A stretch of 51,525 bases of DNA, from positions 1-51,525 of the forward strand of contig NZ_NKUG01000014.1 in assembly GCF_014845095.1 (NCBI RefSeq), read 5' to 3'. The stretch is from Methylobacterium bullatum. Lineage in GTDB: Bacteria > Pseudomonadota > Alphaproteobacteria > Rhizobiales > Beijerinckiaceae. Below the pieces are notes generated by a model, which saw only the letters and a program-made list of their open reading frames with translations, made no database searches and was not told the DNA's origin. Each line of letters begins with the position of its first letter. Position 1 is the first letter of the stretch. Positions 32,356 through 42,002 of this stretch are shown one piece after another. The position numbers were made by a program, and so were the translations under genes.

Positions 32356-34209
32356 TCAGGCGCTCTTCGCGGGCTGCTCGTCTTTGGCAGGTGTCTCCCG
32401 AGCTTCCGTCGCCTTGCCCGCGTCGACATTCTTGCCCACGGTGCGGCGTGCACGGAAGGCCGGCCTCACCTCGGTTTCCTTGCGCTTGAGCATGGCGCGG
32501 TACTCGTCGCGCCGCTCGTGGATCGAGGCGATGACGAGGCCCATGGGGACGCCCACATCGACCAGCACGGCTTCCGAGAGCTGCAGGGACGCTTCGATGG
32601 TCTCGGGTACGGCGTCGTCGACGCCCATCTCGTAGAGCGCCGTGGCGTGGCGGGCGTCGCGGGCGCGGGCGACGATGGTGATGTCGCGGCGCTCCGCGCG
32701 CGCCGCCTCCACGACGGCCTCAACGGCCCGGGGATTGTCCAGGGTAACGACGAGGGCGCGGGCATTGGCGATGTCGCAGCGGCGCAGCAGTTCCGGGTTG
32801 GAGGAATCGCCGAAATAGACCGGGTTGCCGAGGCGGCGGTGCTCGGAGACGCGGGCCGCGTCCGCATCGAGGGCGAGATACGGGATCTTGTGGCGGGCCA
32901 GCATCTCCCCGACCTGACGTCCGACCCGGCCGTAGCCGGCGATGATGACGCGGTTCTGCTGCTTGTCCGGCACCGGCTCGGCGCGGGCGCGGCCGAGATT
33001 GGAGCGGGACATCCGCTTGCCGAGGCGCCGGGCCAGGCTCGCCAGCCCCGGAATCGCGATCATCGTCACCGTGGTGACGATCAGCGCCGCCTGGCCGAGG
33101 CCATCCGGCACGAGCCCGCCCGCGATGGCGCCGCCGATGAGGACGAAGGCGAATTCGCCGCCGGGGCCGAGGAGGAGTGCGGCTTCGAGCGCGACGCCGC
33201 GCGGGATGCGCAGGAACCGGGCCGCCACGAGGATCACCGCGCCCTTGATCAGGATCAGCCCGATGGACAGGCCGAGGATGGTCTTCGGCGCCGCCATCAG
33301 CTGGGCCGGGTCGAGGTTCATGCCTACCGACACGAAGAAGACCCCGAGCAGCAGGCCCTTGAACGGATCGATCGTCGCCTCGATCGCCCGGCGATACTCC
33401 GTCTCCGCCAGGAGCAGGCCCGCGACGAAGGCGCCGAGTGTCATCGAGAGGCCGCTCGCCGCCGCCGTCAGGGCGGTCGCCACGATGACGAGGAGGCAGG
33501 CGGCCATGAACAGTTCCGGCGAACGCGTCCGGGCCACGAGCTGGAACAGGGGCCGCAAGGCGAGGCGGCCCGCCACCACGATGAGCACGAGGGCGATGGC
33601 CGCCTGTCCGAGCGCCAGGGCGAGTGCGCCGCCGACATCCGCCCCGTCGCTGCGGCCGAGCACCGCGATGGCGAACAGCATCGGCGCCACGGCGAGATCC
33701 TGGAACAGCAGCACGGCGAAGCTGGCGCGGCCCGCGGGCGTGTTCAGGCGCTTCTGTTCGGCCAGGACCGGCAGGACCACGGCGGTGGAGGACAGGGCGA
33801 GCGCCAGGCCGACGATGACGGAGGCGGCCAACGGCACTTCGAGGGCGAAGAGGATGATGCCGATGACGAGGGAGGAGGCGAGCACCTGCGCCGAACCGAG
33901 CCCGAAGACGAGGCGGCGCAGGGTGCGGAGACGCTCCCATGACAGCTCGACGCCGATCATGAACATCAGGAAGATCACGCCGAATTCGGCCAGATGCGCG
34001 ATCTCGGACCGGTTGCCGATGGTGAAGATCGAGACCCATGGCACCGTGTCGGCCAACCGCCCCAGGCCGAACGGCCCAAGGATCGCGCCCGCTCCGATGA
34101 AGCCCAGAACCGGACTGATGCGCAGCCGGTGGAACAGCGGCACCACCACGCCTGCGGTGACGAGAAAGATGATCGCTTCCTTGTAGGATCCGGCGTGAAC
34201 GTCCGTCAT
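32356..34209 (-). CDS. KefB/KefC-type monovalent cation:proton antiporter with NAD-binding domain
   Basis: 617 residues from ATG 34209. About 12 transmembrane helices of the CPA2 family (VLGFIGAGAILGPFGLG, LMFMIGVELSWERL, LGAFVAGLLLAETEYR) are followed by a TrkA-N Rossmann domain with VIIAGYGRVGRQVG (about 425-540), then a charged tail rich in Lys/Glu. Such proteins exchange potassium for protons and are gated by nucleotide or glutathione adducts. Glutathione-regulatory subunit genes (kefF/G) are not seen here. It is divergent from the membrane-protein gene at 34570 across a 360-base gap. Confidence 0.92.
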   Translation of the reverse strand: MTDVHAGSYKEAIIFLVTAGVVVPLFHRLRISPVLGFIGAGAILGPFGLGRLADTVPWVSIFTIGNRSEIAHLAEFGVIFLMFMIGVELSWERLRTLRRLVFGLGSAQVLASSLVIGIILFALEVPLAASVIVGLALALSSTAVVLPVLAEQKRLNTPAGRASFAVLLFQDLAVAPMLFAIAVLGRSDGADVGGALALALGQAAIALVLIVVAGRLALRPLFQLVARTRSPELFMAACLLVIVATALTAAASGLSMTLGAFVAGLLLAETEYRRAIEATIDPFKGLLLGVFFVSVGMNLDPAQLMAAPKTILGLSIGLILIKGAVILVAARFLRIPRGVALEAALLLGPGGEFAFVLIGGAIAGGLVPDGLGQAALIVTTVTMIAIPGLASLARRLGKRMSRSNLGRARAEPVPDKQQNRVIIAGYGRVGRQVGEMLARHKIPYLALDADAARVSEHRRLGNPVYFGDSSNPELLRRCDIANARALVVTLDNPRAVEAVVEAARAERRDITIVARARDARHATALYEMGVDDAVPETIEASLQLSEAVLVDVGVPMGLVIASIHERRDEYRAMLKRKETEVRPAFRARRTVGKNVDAGKATEARETPAKDEQPAKSA

Positions 34210-34569
34210 CGAGCTGGGCAAACTCCCGAGGGTGGTGCGCGACGCTGGCCGAGACGGGGCAGCCGAAGTTCTGCACAGGGAACTCCGGCCGCGGGAATCC
34301 ATCGGGTCGCCGGCAGCGATGAGAGCATGCAAGCCCATGTGCCGCCTGGGCAACCGGCTTTTTGCCGGCCCATGCGGATTTGATCCTTCGCCGTACTCAG
34401 CCATGCATGCGGGACGCGCTGGCGCGGACGGGGTTTTGCGCTGCGATACGGAATGGCGCAAAAACGGCACAATGGCCGCATAGGGCGGAACTTAACGATC
34501 GGTTAAGTCCCAGCCTACCTCACGGTTTGTTGCGTCGTTCGTCGCGTTTTTTGAAGACACGAGTGCCTC
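34210..34569. other. 360-base divergent promoter region between kefB-like and membrane-protein genes
   Basis: Contains the CtrA-type palindrome described separately at 34490-34508. The rest shows no conserved protein frame, RNA or repeat that I can support; open frames here are short and unlike proteins. Confidence 0.5.
34490..34508. promoter_or_regulatory. Perfect CtrA-type box (TTAA-N7-TTAA)
   Basis: TTAA at 34492-34495 and 34503-34506 flank CGATCGG. The whole is a palindrome with arms ACTTAAC and GTTAAGT. This is exactly the full-site consensus of the alphaproteobacterial cell-cycle regulator CtrA. It lies 62 bases upstream of the ATG at 34570. The motif is seen; the regulator is inferred. 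Confidence 0.6.
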
Positions 34570-35772
34570 ATGCGAAAGTCGCCGCCCAACCGGGATGTTC
34601 AGCGCGAACGACGTGACTGGATCCGTGAGTCCGAGCGCTGGACGCACGAGCGCCATCTCGAGAAGGGGTACCGGATCAAGTGGGGCTATGTCGGGATCGC
34701 GTATCTCGTCGAGTTCATGGTCATCGGCGCGTCCCTTTGGGGCGCCTGGCTGTTCGCCGGGGTCTACAGCGACGGGGACGACAAGGCCTTCTACTTCATG
34801 CTCCTCGCGCCGCTGGTCTACGCGGCGGTGGAACTCTGCCGCGTGCCGCTGGGCATTCTGGCCCGCACGCAGCGCTCCTACTTCATCCGGGCGCTGGCCA
34901 TCGTCGGCATCATCTTCGCCGCAGGCGTCACCACAAAATCGGTGTCGCAGCTCGGCGAGATGATGTTCCACCCCCGCCTGATGGATGCGGCCAAGGCCAA
35001 GACCGCCCTCAAGGACGCGCAGGCCGACCGCTCGACCATCGACAACCGCATCGCCGCCGCCGATGCCCGCGTCGCCCAGTACACCACGGAACTCGACCAG
35101 ATCGAGAAGCGCGCCGCCGAGAACGCGAGCCAGCTTTCGGCCTTGCCCGCCCAGCGATGTGAGCGCGTCTCGGGCACCAACAGCAAGGGCCAGCGCTATT
35201 CCAACCTGAAATGCGTCACCGATCCGCGCACCGCCACCCTGAATGCCAGTGTCGGCAAGGCCGGCGCCGACCGGGCGGTGGTGACGAAATCCCTCGAGGA
35301 AGCGCGCAAGGCGCGCGCCGAACTCGACCGCGGCATGGCCGAGCGCAAGGTCGCCGATGCCGAGCAGGCCTACCGCAATTCGGTGAACCGCTCGCAGCTC
35401 CACTCCTTCACCGCCATGGTCTACGGCGTCGACCCGATCGATGTGACCGACGCGCAGGTCCACGCCTTCCTGCGCATCTTCGTGTTCGTTCCGGCCCTCT
35501 GCGCCGCCTTCGCCTCGACGATCCTGGCGCTCTGCGCGGTCTCGGTGCGCAAGACCTTCATGGACGAAGACGATCTCGGCGCCGCCGTAAATCTCGAGGC
35601 GACGCCCTACATGCTCGACTCGATCACCGATTCCATTCGCCAGGAGATGGGCCTTACGCCGCCCAAGCCCGTGCGTGACGTGACGCCGACGGGTGAGGTG
35701 ATCCCGCTGGATCGCCGGACCGCGCCCAGTGCCAACTTACCGCCCGTGGCCAGCGCGGGAGCCGGCGCATGA
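34570..35772 (+). CDS. Unrecognised membrane protein with central coiled coil
   Basis: 400 residues. Basic N-terminus (about 1-38), then three transmembrane helices (WGYVGIAYLVEFMVIGASLW near 39-65, AFYFMLLAPLVYAAVELC near 75-97, YFIRALAIVGIIFAAGV near 105-122). A helical, heptad-rich stretch (about 130-290) carries one Cys-containing loop ALPAQRCERVSG with a second Cys at KCV. A fourth transmembrane helix (FVFVPALCAAFASTILALCAV near 305-325) is followed by a cytoplasmic Pro-rich tail. No family recognised. It overlaps the next gene by ATGA, so the two products are probably made together, and has a CtrA-type box upstream. Confidence 0.75.
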   Translation: MRKSPPNRDVQRERRDWIRESERWTHERHLEKGYRIKWGYVGIAYLVEFMVIGASLWGAWLFAGVYSDGDDKAFYFMLLAPLVYAAVELCRVPLGILARTQRSYFIRALAIVGIIFAAGVTTKSVSQLGEMMFHPRLMDAAKAKTALKDAQADRSTIDNRIAAADARVAQYTTELDQIEKRAAENASQLSALPAQRCERVSGTNSKGQRYSNLKCVTDPRTATLNASVGKAGADRAVVTKSLEEARKARAELDRGMAERKVADAEQAYRNSVNRSQLHSFTAMVYGVDPIDVTDAQVHAFLRIFVFVPALCAAFASTILALCAVSVRKTFMDEDDLGAAVNLEATPYMLDSITDSIRQEMGLTPPKPVRDVTPTGEVIPLDRRTAPSANLPPVASAGAGA

Positions 35773-36413
35773 GCATCCACGCATCGGGGACGCCGGAGAA
35801 CGTGGTTCTCGCCCAGAGCGTCAATGGCCGCCTCCGGGCCGAGACGCGGATCACCGCCGCCCGGGCCTTCCTGTTCCGGGCCATCGGGGCGGGAGCCTTC
35901 GCGGCGCTCGCCGGCATCGGCATCGGCGCGGCGTCCTACGGCTACGCCTACATGAACCAGTTCGACTCGGCCGCCGAGAAGATCGCCGCCGCCATGCAGG
36001 CCGCGCTGTCCGACGTGACCTTGAAGACCAAGGGTGAGGTGACGCTCACCGACAACGTCCTGAAGCTCGAAGGCGGACCCGTCCGCTCCTCCCCGTCGCC
36101 GACCCAGGCCCAGCTCGGCAAGGACGCCGCCCCCGCCTCCAAGGCCACGGTGAACACCACCTTCACGGTGTTCAAACAGGTCCCCTACATGGACGGCCAG
36201 ATCGTCACCGGCTGGAACTTCCGCGCCAACGAGGAAGTGCCCTTCCAGCAATATTGCTACTTCTCCCGCCGGACCAACGAGGCCAAGGGCCAGGTCGAGA
36301 TGAAGATCGATCTCGCCATGGACGGCAAGGTTCTGCCGCAACCGCAGAAATCCGACGTGAACCTCGCGATCCTGGCCTCGAACTGCGTGTGGAGCGACGG
36401 GAAGTCGCTCTGA
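35769..36413 (+). CDS. Unrecognised single-pass membrane protein
   Basis: 214 residues, start overlapping the previous stop (35769-35772). One transmembrane helix (GAGAFAALAGIGIGAASYGYAY near 40-62) anchors a probably periplasmic domain (65-214) with mixed strands. It includes VTLTDNVLKLEGGPV, TFTVFKQVPYMDGQIVTGWNF and Cys residues in QQYCYFSRR and ASNCVW that could pair. No match recognised. Coupled translation suggests a complex with the upstream four-helix membrane protein. Confidence 0.7.
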   Translation: MSIHASGTPENVVLAQSVNGRLRAETRITAARAFLFRAIGAGAFAALAGIGIGAASYGYAYMNQFDSAAEKIAAAMQAALSDVTLKTKGEVTLTDNVLKLEGGPVRSSPSPTQAQLGKDAAPASKATVNTTFTVFKQVPYMDGQIVTGWNFRANEEVPFQQYCYFSRRTNEAKGQVEMKIDLAMDGKVLPQPQKSDVNLAILASNCVWSDGKSL

Positions 36414-36549
36414 GGGCTCTACGCTTCAGCCGAATTTCGGTAGTGGGAGGGCACCAGTCGCCATCCCGCTTCGGGGAAGCGCGCATCGGCTGCTCTGCAG
36501 AGGCTGAAGCTTCCCAATGGATGAAGCCGCAACAGAAAGCCGACGCCTC

Positions 36550-37397
<848 letters not shown>

Positions 37398-37401
<4 letters not shown>

Positions 37402-37453
37402 GCAAGCTTAGCAAAGGTGGTCACCGGTTTTGCGTTTTAAAACCTGCTGAGGA
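37398..37453. repeat. Dispersed palindromic repeat, copy 2 (after MoxR gene)
   Basis: Begins at the moxR stop with CTAAGC-AA-GCTTAG (perfect 6-base arms), followed by GCAAAGGTGGTCACCGGTTT and TGCG. Apart from a few changes, this is the reverse complement of 9677-9713 near thiD. Such elements may act as RNA stem-loops at gene ends. Confidence 0.75.
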
Positions 37454-37531
37454 CCACCTTCGGCCGAGCTGCGCTCGCCGGCGCCATTCAAACCCGACCT
37501 CGTGTCCCCATCCTGCAAGCGGACCGCTCCC

Positions 37532-38512
37532 ATGAAGATGAAGAAGCTCGGCCGCACCGGCCTCGACGTGTCGCCGCTCTGCCTCGGCTGCATGACCTAT
37601 GGCATTCCCGAGCGCGGCCCCCATCCCTGGACCATGCGGGAGGACGAGAGCCGCCCGCTCATCCGGCAGGCGATCGAGCTCGGCATCAACTTCTTCGACA
37701 CGGCGAACTACTATTCCGACGGGACCAGCGAGGAGATCGTCGGGCGCGCCCTCAAGGACTTCGCCGACCGCGACAGCGTCGTGCTCGCGACGAAGTGCTA
37801 TTATCCGCTCAAGGACCAGCCCAATGCCGGCGGCCTCTCCCGCAAGGCGATCTTCGCCTCCATCGATGCCAGCCTGAAGCGCCTCGGCACCGACCATGTC
37901 GATCTCTTCCAGATCCATCGCTGGGATTACGGCACCCCCATCGAGGTGACGATGGAGGCCCTCCACGACGTGGTGAAGGCCGGCAAGGCCCGCTATATCG
38001 GCGCGTCCTCCATGTACGCCTGGCAATTCGCCAAGGCCCTGTTCACCGCCGATCTCCATGGCTGGACCCGGTTTGCGACGATGCAGGACCATTACAACCT
38101 CCTCCACCGCGAGGAGGAGCGCGAGATGCTGCCGCTCTGCGCCGACCAGGGAATCGGTGTGTTGCCCTGGAGCCCGCTGGCGCGCGGGCGCCTGACCCGC
38201 GACTGGGACGAGCGCAGCGCCCGCCAGGATTCCGACGAGGTCGGCAAGCGGCTCTATGCCTCCGCGGAGGAGGCGGACCGGGCCATCGTCGGCAAGGTGG
38301 CGGAGATCGCGCGAGCGCGCGGCGTGTCGCGGGCGCAGGTGGCTTTGGCCTGGGTGATCCAGAAGCCGATCGTCACCGCGCCGATCATCGGGGCGTCGAA
38401 ACCCACACACCTGACCGATGCCGTGGCGGCCCTCGACCTCGCGCTCGATGCCGACGAGATGTCCGCCCTCGAAGCGCTCTACACGCCGCACCCCGTCGTC
38501 GGCTTCCAGTAA
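37532..38512 (+). CDS. Aldo/keto reductase
   Basis: 326 residues from ATG 37532. The (beta/alpha)8 family motifs are clear: LGRTGLDVSPLCLGCMTYG at the N-terminus, FFDTANYYSDGTSEEIVGRAL with catalytic Asp and Tyr, VLATKCYYP with the Lys, QIHRWD with the His and the C-terminal APIIGASKPTHLTDAV that binds NADPH. It belongs to the AKR group near YajO/Tas. Physiological substrate unknown; probably detoxifies carbonyls. The sixA-like gene follows by 12 bases, so they are likely co-transcribed. Confidence 0.92.
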   Translation: MKMKKLGRTGLDVSPLCLGCMTYGIPERGPHPWTMREDESRPLIRQAIELGINFFDTANYYSDGTSEEIVGRALKDFADRDSVVLATKCYYPLKDQPNAGGLSRKAIFASIDASLKRLGTDHVDLFQIHRWDYGTPIEVTMEALHDVVKAGKARYIGASSMYAWQFAKALFTADLHGWTRFATMQDHYNLLHREEEREMLPLCADQGIGVLPWSPLARGRLTRDWDERSARQDSDEVGKRLYASAEEADRAIVGKVAEIARARGVSRAQVALAWVIQKPIVTAPIIGASKPTHLTDAVAALDLALDADEMSALEALYTPHPVVGFQ

Positions 38513-38524
38513 GGGTCATCGTCC

Positions 38525-39049
38525 ATGCGCCGCCTGATGCTCCTGCGCCACGCCAAGTCCGACCGTTCTCCGGGCGTGCGCGATATCGACCGTCCGCTGA
38601 ACCCGCGCGGCTTCAAGGCCGCACCGCAGATGGGGGCCTATCTCGCGGCGCGGGATCTGATCCCCCAGAAGGTCGTCGTCTCTCCGTCCTTGAGGACGCG
38701 ACAGACCTGGGAGGGCATGGCCGCCGCCCTCGGCAATCCCGAAACCGAGATCGTCGACGCGATCTACGAAGCACCGGACAGCGCGCTGCTCGAGGTCATC
38801 CGGGCGACGCCCGCCGACATCCGGACCCTGCTCATGATCGGGCACAATCCCGGCCTGCAGGATCTCTCCCTCGATCTCGTGGGCGACGGTCCCCGCGAGG
38901 CGAGGGCGCGGCTCTCGGTGGAATTCCCGACCGCGGCGCTCGCCATCATCGATATCGAGGGCGAGGCCTGGACCGGGTTCCGTCCCGGCGCGGGCCGGCT
39001 CGAACGGTTCGTCACGCCCAAGGGCCTCGACCGCGACGACGCCGCCTGA
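38525..39049 (+). CDS. SixA-type histidine phosphatase
   Basis: 174 residues. The phosphoglycerate-mutase-like RHG signature appears as LRHAKSDRS at the N-terminus (catalytic His of RHAK), with Arg in LRTRQTWEG and the second catalytic His in LMIGHNPGLQDL. This short form is the SixA subfamily, which removes phosphate from histidine of Hpt domains or phosphotransfer proteins. The only Hpt gene in the window (28925-29251) would be a conceivable substrate, but that is speculation. Confidence 0.88.
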   Translation: MRRLMLLRHAKSDRSPGVRDIDRPLNPRGFKAAPQMGAYLAARDLIPQKVVVSPSLRTRQTWEGMAAALGNPETEIVDAIYEAPDSALLEVIRATPADIRTLLMIGHNPGLQDLSLDLVGDGPREARARLSVEFPTAALAIIDIEGEAWTGFRPGAGRLERFVTPKGLDRDDAA

Positions 39050-39095
39050 GGCCATGTGGATCGATTGAACGGATCACCGGCTGGGCCGTTGGTCA

Positions 39096-40259
39096 GTGCC
39101 ATGGCCCGCCACCGCTGATCCCGTGTTCGTCACCACGCTTCTCGTCCTGACATCCCTGATACCGCGCATGGGTATCGGCCTCGACGCCGTGACGTCCGGC
39201 CTCGCTCGCGCGGAATCGGCCGTGGCGATGGTAGTCCCTCCCTCCGAGACCCCGAGTTTTCTCGCCAGCGAGAGGGCGGTGTCGAACTGGCGCGCGGAGG
39301 CGGGGACGACCTTGCGTCCCGCTTCGCTCGCCCTGGTGGCCCGCTATGCGCCGGTCCCGCCCGCTTTCGTCGCGCGCTGCGTCAAGCTTAACAATTACTG
39401 GTGCATCAAGAGCGCCCGCTGGCGGGGCGAGATCGGCAGCGATGCCGAGGGGCATACCGGGTTCGCCACCGCCGGCGACGGCGCCGATGCGGCGGCCTCC
39501 CTGCTCCGGCGCTATTACCGCGAATTCGGCCGCCGCAACGCCCTGTCCATCGTCCGGCGATGGGCGCCGGCGGAATGCGCTGTTTCCAGCGGCGGGGGAT
39601 CGGGCGGAAAGGTCTCCACCGGCCTCGCGCCGCTCGGTCTCGGCAAGACGGTTCGCGCCCGCTACCTCGCCCGCCATGCGCGGGGAGGCGGGCGCAAGCC
39701 CCGCACGGTCGCGCGGGGCGGTCCGCTGCGGGTCCAGCCCTGGTCGCCGCTGGCGAGGATGGCGGGTGGGCCGAAGCCCCGGCCCATCCGTGTCGCGGGG
39801 GCGGCCGAGACGATCGGCAGGCCGGCGATCACGCCGATCATCGCGAGTCCGTCCGAGACCGGGGCGACATCGCCGTCCTCCCGGCTGGCGGACCGGTTCG
39901 CAGCAGAATCCGCGGCTTTGCCCGCCCTCGCGGCCGGGATGCCGGGCCTTCGGCTGCAGGATTTGGCGGCACCGGCGCCCCTCTGCGGCAATGACGAGGT
40001 CCGCATCCGCAATTACGCCGCCCGTATCGCCGCCAGCGTCGGCCTCAAGGTCGAGGACGATCTGGCGTTGTTCGATGCGGATGGCCGGCCCTCGCCCCGT
40101 CTCGCCCCGGTGATGCTCGCCATGTCGGCGGTGGAACTCGGCGTGCTGCGGGCAGGACCGGATCTGGTCGAGGCCGCCATCGCACGGCTCGCCGCCGCCC
40201 AGGTCGATCCTGGCGAAGTCGATCCCGGCCAAGTCGATCCCGGCGCGGTGGAGCGATGA
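39096..40259 (+). CDS. Conserved hypothetical protein, possibly peptidoglycan-related
   Basis: 387 residues from the GTG at 39096; a second GTG at 39123 is an alternative with a hydrophobic start. A domain near residues 85-160 (CVKLNNYWCIKSARWRGEI, then AASLLRRYYREFG and IVRRWAPAECAV) recalls small domains linked to lysozyme-like or phage structural proteins, with paired Cys. A low-complexity Gly/Arg/Ala-rich middle (165-290) separates it from a helical C-terminal region with a further Cys. The last 16 residues are a VDPG tandem repeat. No clear catalytic motif, so the function is open. Confidence 0.65.
   Translation: MPWPATADPVFVTTLLVLTSLIPRMGIGLDAVTSGLARAESAVAMVVPPSETPSFLASERAVSNWRAEAGTTLRPASLALVARYAPVPPAFVARCVKLNNYWCIKSARWRGEIGSDAEGHTGFATAGDGADAAASLLRRYYREFGRRNALSIVRRWAPAECAVSSGGGSGGKVSTGLAPLGLGKTVRARYLARHARGGGRKPRTVARGGPLRVQPWSPLARMAGGPKPRPIRVAGAAETIGRPAITPIIASPSETGATSPSSRLADRFAAESAALPALAAGMPGLRLQDLAAPAPLCGNDEVRIRNYAARIAASVGLKVEDDLALFDADGRPSPRLAPVMLAMSAVELGVLRAGPDLVEAAIARLAAAQVDPGEVDPGQVDPGAVER
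40203..40247. repeat. 15-bp triplicate in the 3' end of the hypothetical gene
   Basis: Three 15-base units (40203-40217, 40218-40232, 40233-40247) starting GTCGATCC, encoding VDPGE, VDPGQ and VDPGA. A slippage-prone microsatellite that changes length in steps of five residues without shifting frame. Confidence 0.85.
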
Positions 40260-40354
40260 CGCGTCCGGTTCTTGCGTTCGCCTGAGACGCGCGCCACCTC
40301 ACCCCTGCATTCGCCACCCATCCTCCCCCTCCTGCCAAACGAGACCCTCGCTTC

Positions 40355-41794
40355 ATGATCAGCTTCGCCTCGCGCGCGGGCTCCGCGATCCAGGCCTTCG
40401 CCGAGGCATCGAGCGATCTCCTGATCCAGCCGACCCTGAGGCTCGGCGTCACCGGTCTCGCGCGGTCGGGCAAGACGGTGTTCACGACGGCGCTGATCCA
40501 TCATCTGGTGGAGACCCATGCGCTGCCGGCCTTCGCGCCCGCGCATGAGGGACGGCTGCGCCGGGCCCGCCTCGTGCCGCAACCCGACGACGACGTTCCG
40601 CGCTTCCCCTACGAGGATCATTTCGCGGCCCTGACGGAGCAGCGCCTGTGGCCTCGCTCCACCGACCGGATCAGCCAGTTCCGCCTCGCCATCGAGTACG
40701 AGCGCAAGGGCGGCTGGCGCTCCGGGCCGGGCACGCTGATGCTCGACGTGGTGGATTATCCCGGCGAATGGCTGCTCGACCTCGCGCTGATCGACCAGAG
40801 CTACGCGGAATGGTCCGCCGCCACCATCGCGGGCACCCGCCGCACCGGGCGCGCCGCCATCGCGGCGCCCTGGCTGGCGGTGCTGAAGGACCTCGACCCG
40901 TCCGGCCCCCTCGACGAGGTCGTGGCCGAGCGCGCCAGCATCGCCTTCACCGCCTACCTCACCGCGTTGCGCGCCGGGCCGGAATCGGTGGCGACCACGC
41001 CCCCGGGCCGTTTCCTCATGCCCGGCGACCTCGCCGGATCGCCGGCTCTCACCTTCGCGCCCCTCGACGCGCTCCCGGAGACGATCGTCCCGAACAGCCT
41101 CGCGGGGCTGATGGAACGGCGTTTCGAGGCCTACAAGGCCAAGGTCGTGGAGCCGTTCTTCCGCAACCATTTCCAGCGGGTTGACCGGCAGATCGTCCTC
41201 GTGGACGTGCTCGCCGCCGTCGATGCCGGGCCGGCCGCCCTCGCCGAGTTGGAAGAGGCGCTCGATACCGTGCTCCTCAGCTTCCGGATCGGCCGCAACA
41301 CCATCCTGTCGCGTCTCTTCGCGCCGAGAGCGGACCGCATCATGTTCGCCGCCACCAAGGCGGATCACCTGCACCAGACCAGCCACGACCGCCTGGAGGC
41401 GTTGCTACGGCTCCTCGTCTCCCGCGCCATGCGCCGGACCGAGGCGGCCGGCGCCCGCGTCGGCACCGTTGCGCTGGCTTCCGTGCGGGCCACGCGGGAG
41501 ACCACCGTCCACGATGACGGCATGACCCTGCGCGCTGTGTCGGGAACGCCCGAGGCGGGCGAACACGTGGGCGACGAGGTCTTCGACGGTCGGAGCGAGG
41601 CGGCGGTGTTCCCCGGTGAGTTGCCGTCCCGGCCCGAATCCGTGCTTGAGGGCGCGGTGCCGCCCGGCTCCCTTCGCTTTCCGCGCTTTCGCCCCCCGCT
41701 GGTCCGACCCGACGCCCATGGCCGCCCCGGCCACCTGCCGCAGATCCGCCTCGACCGTGCGATGCAGTTCCTCATCGGCGACAAGCTGACGTGA
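40355..41794 (+). CDS. ycjX: YcjX-family P-loop protein
   Basis: 479 residues. The P-loop GLARSGKTVFTTALIHHL near residues 34-50, LMLDVVDYPGEWLLDLAL as Walker B-like segment, SFRIGRNTILSRLFAPRADRIMFAATKADHL as the guanine-binding TKAD region and a C-terminal FPRFRPP match the YcjX family (DUF463). Its pairing with the DUF697 gene ycjF is conserved in proteobacteria. The pair is linked to phage-shock or envelope stress in some species. Function at the molecular level unknown. Confidence 0.88.
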   Translation: MISFASRAGSAIQAFAEASSDLLIQPTLRLGVTGLARSGKTVFTTALIHHLVETHALPAFAPAHEGRLRRARLVPQPDDDVPRFPYEDHFAALTEQRLWPRSTDRISQFRLAIEYERKGGWRSGPGTLMLDVVDYPGEWLLDLALIDQSYAEWSAATIAGTRRTGRAAIAAPWLAVLKDLDPSGPLDEVVAERASIAFTAYLTALRAGPESVATTPPGRFLMPGDLAGSPALTFAPLDALPETIVPNSLAGLMERRFEAYKAKVVEPFFRNHFQRVDRQIVLVDVLAAVDAGPAALAELEEALDTVLLSFRIGRNTILSRLFAPRADRIMFAATKADHLHQTSHDRLEALLRLLVSRAMRRTEAAGARVGTVALASVRATRETTVHDDGMTLRAVSGTPEAGEHVGDEVFDGRSEAAVFPGELPSRPESVLEGAVPPGSLRFPRFRPPLVRPDAHGRPGHLPQIRLDRAMQFLIGDKLT

Positions 41795-41810
41795 GCGCCG
41801 CCGTCCGTCA

Positions 41811-41954
41811 TCCCATCCCGCCCGCCGACCTCATCCTGAGGTGCCGCGCCAGCGGCCTCGAAGGAGGGTTCCAGGCTCCGCTGCGCGAACTGGAGGGCTC
41901 CTTCGAGGCCTCCGCTCCGCTCCGGCACCTCAGGATGAGGTGGGCGGATGGGGG
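41811..41954. repeat. Long inverted repeat between ycjX and ycjF
   Basis: The outer arms are CCGACCTCATCCTGAGGTGCC (left, about 41825-41845) and its complement GGCACCTCAGGATGAGG (41923-41939), extended by CATCCCGCC / GGGCGGATG with small gaps. A second nested arm pair is GCGGCCTCGAAGGAG (41852-41866) with CTCCTTCGAGGCC (41898-41910). The RNA could fold into a branched hairpin of about 140 bases. CTCATCCTGAGG with CCTCGAAGGA is, as I recall, a dispersed palindrome in many Rhizobiales. Confidence 0.85.
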
Positions 41955-42002
41955 AAGGCCGGTCTCGCAGTTTGCCTATTACGCCTCAGACAGGGTCCAC
42001 CC

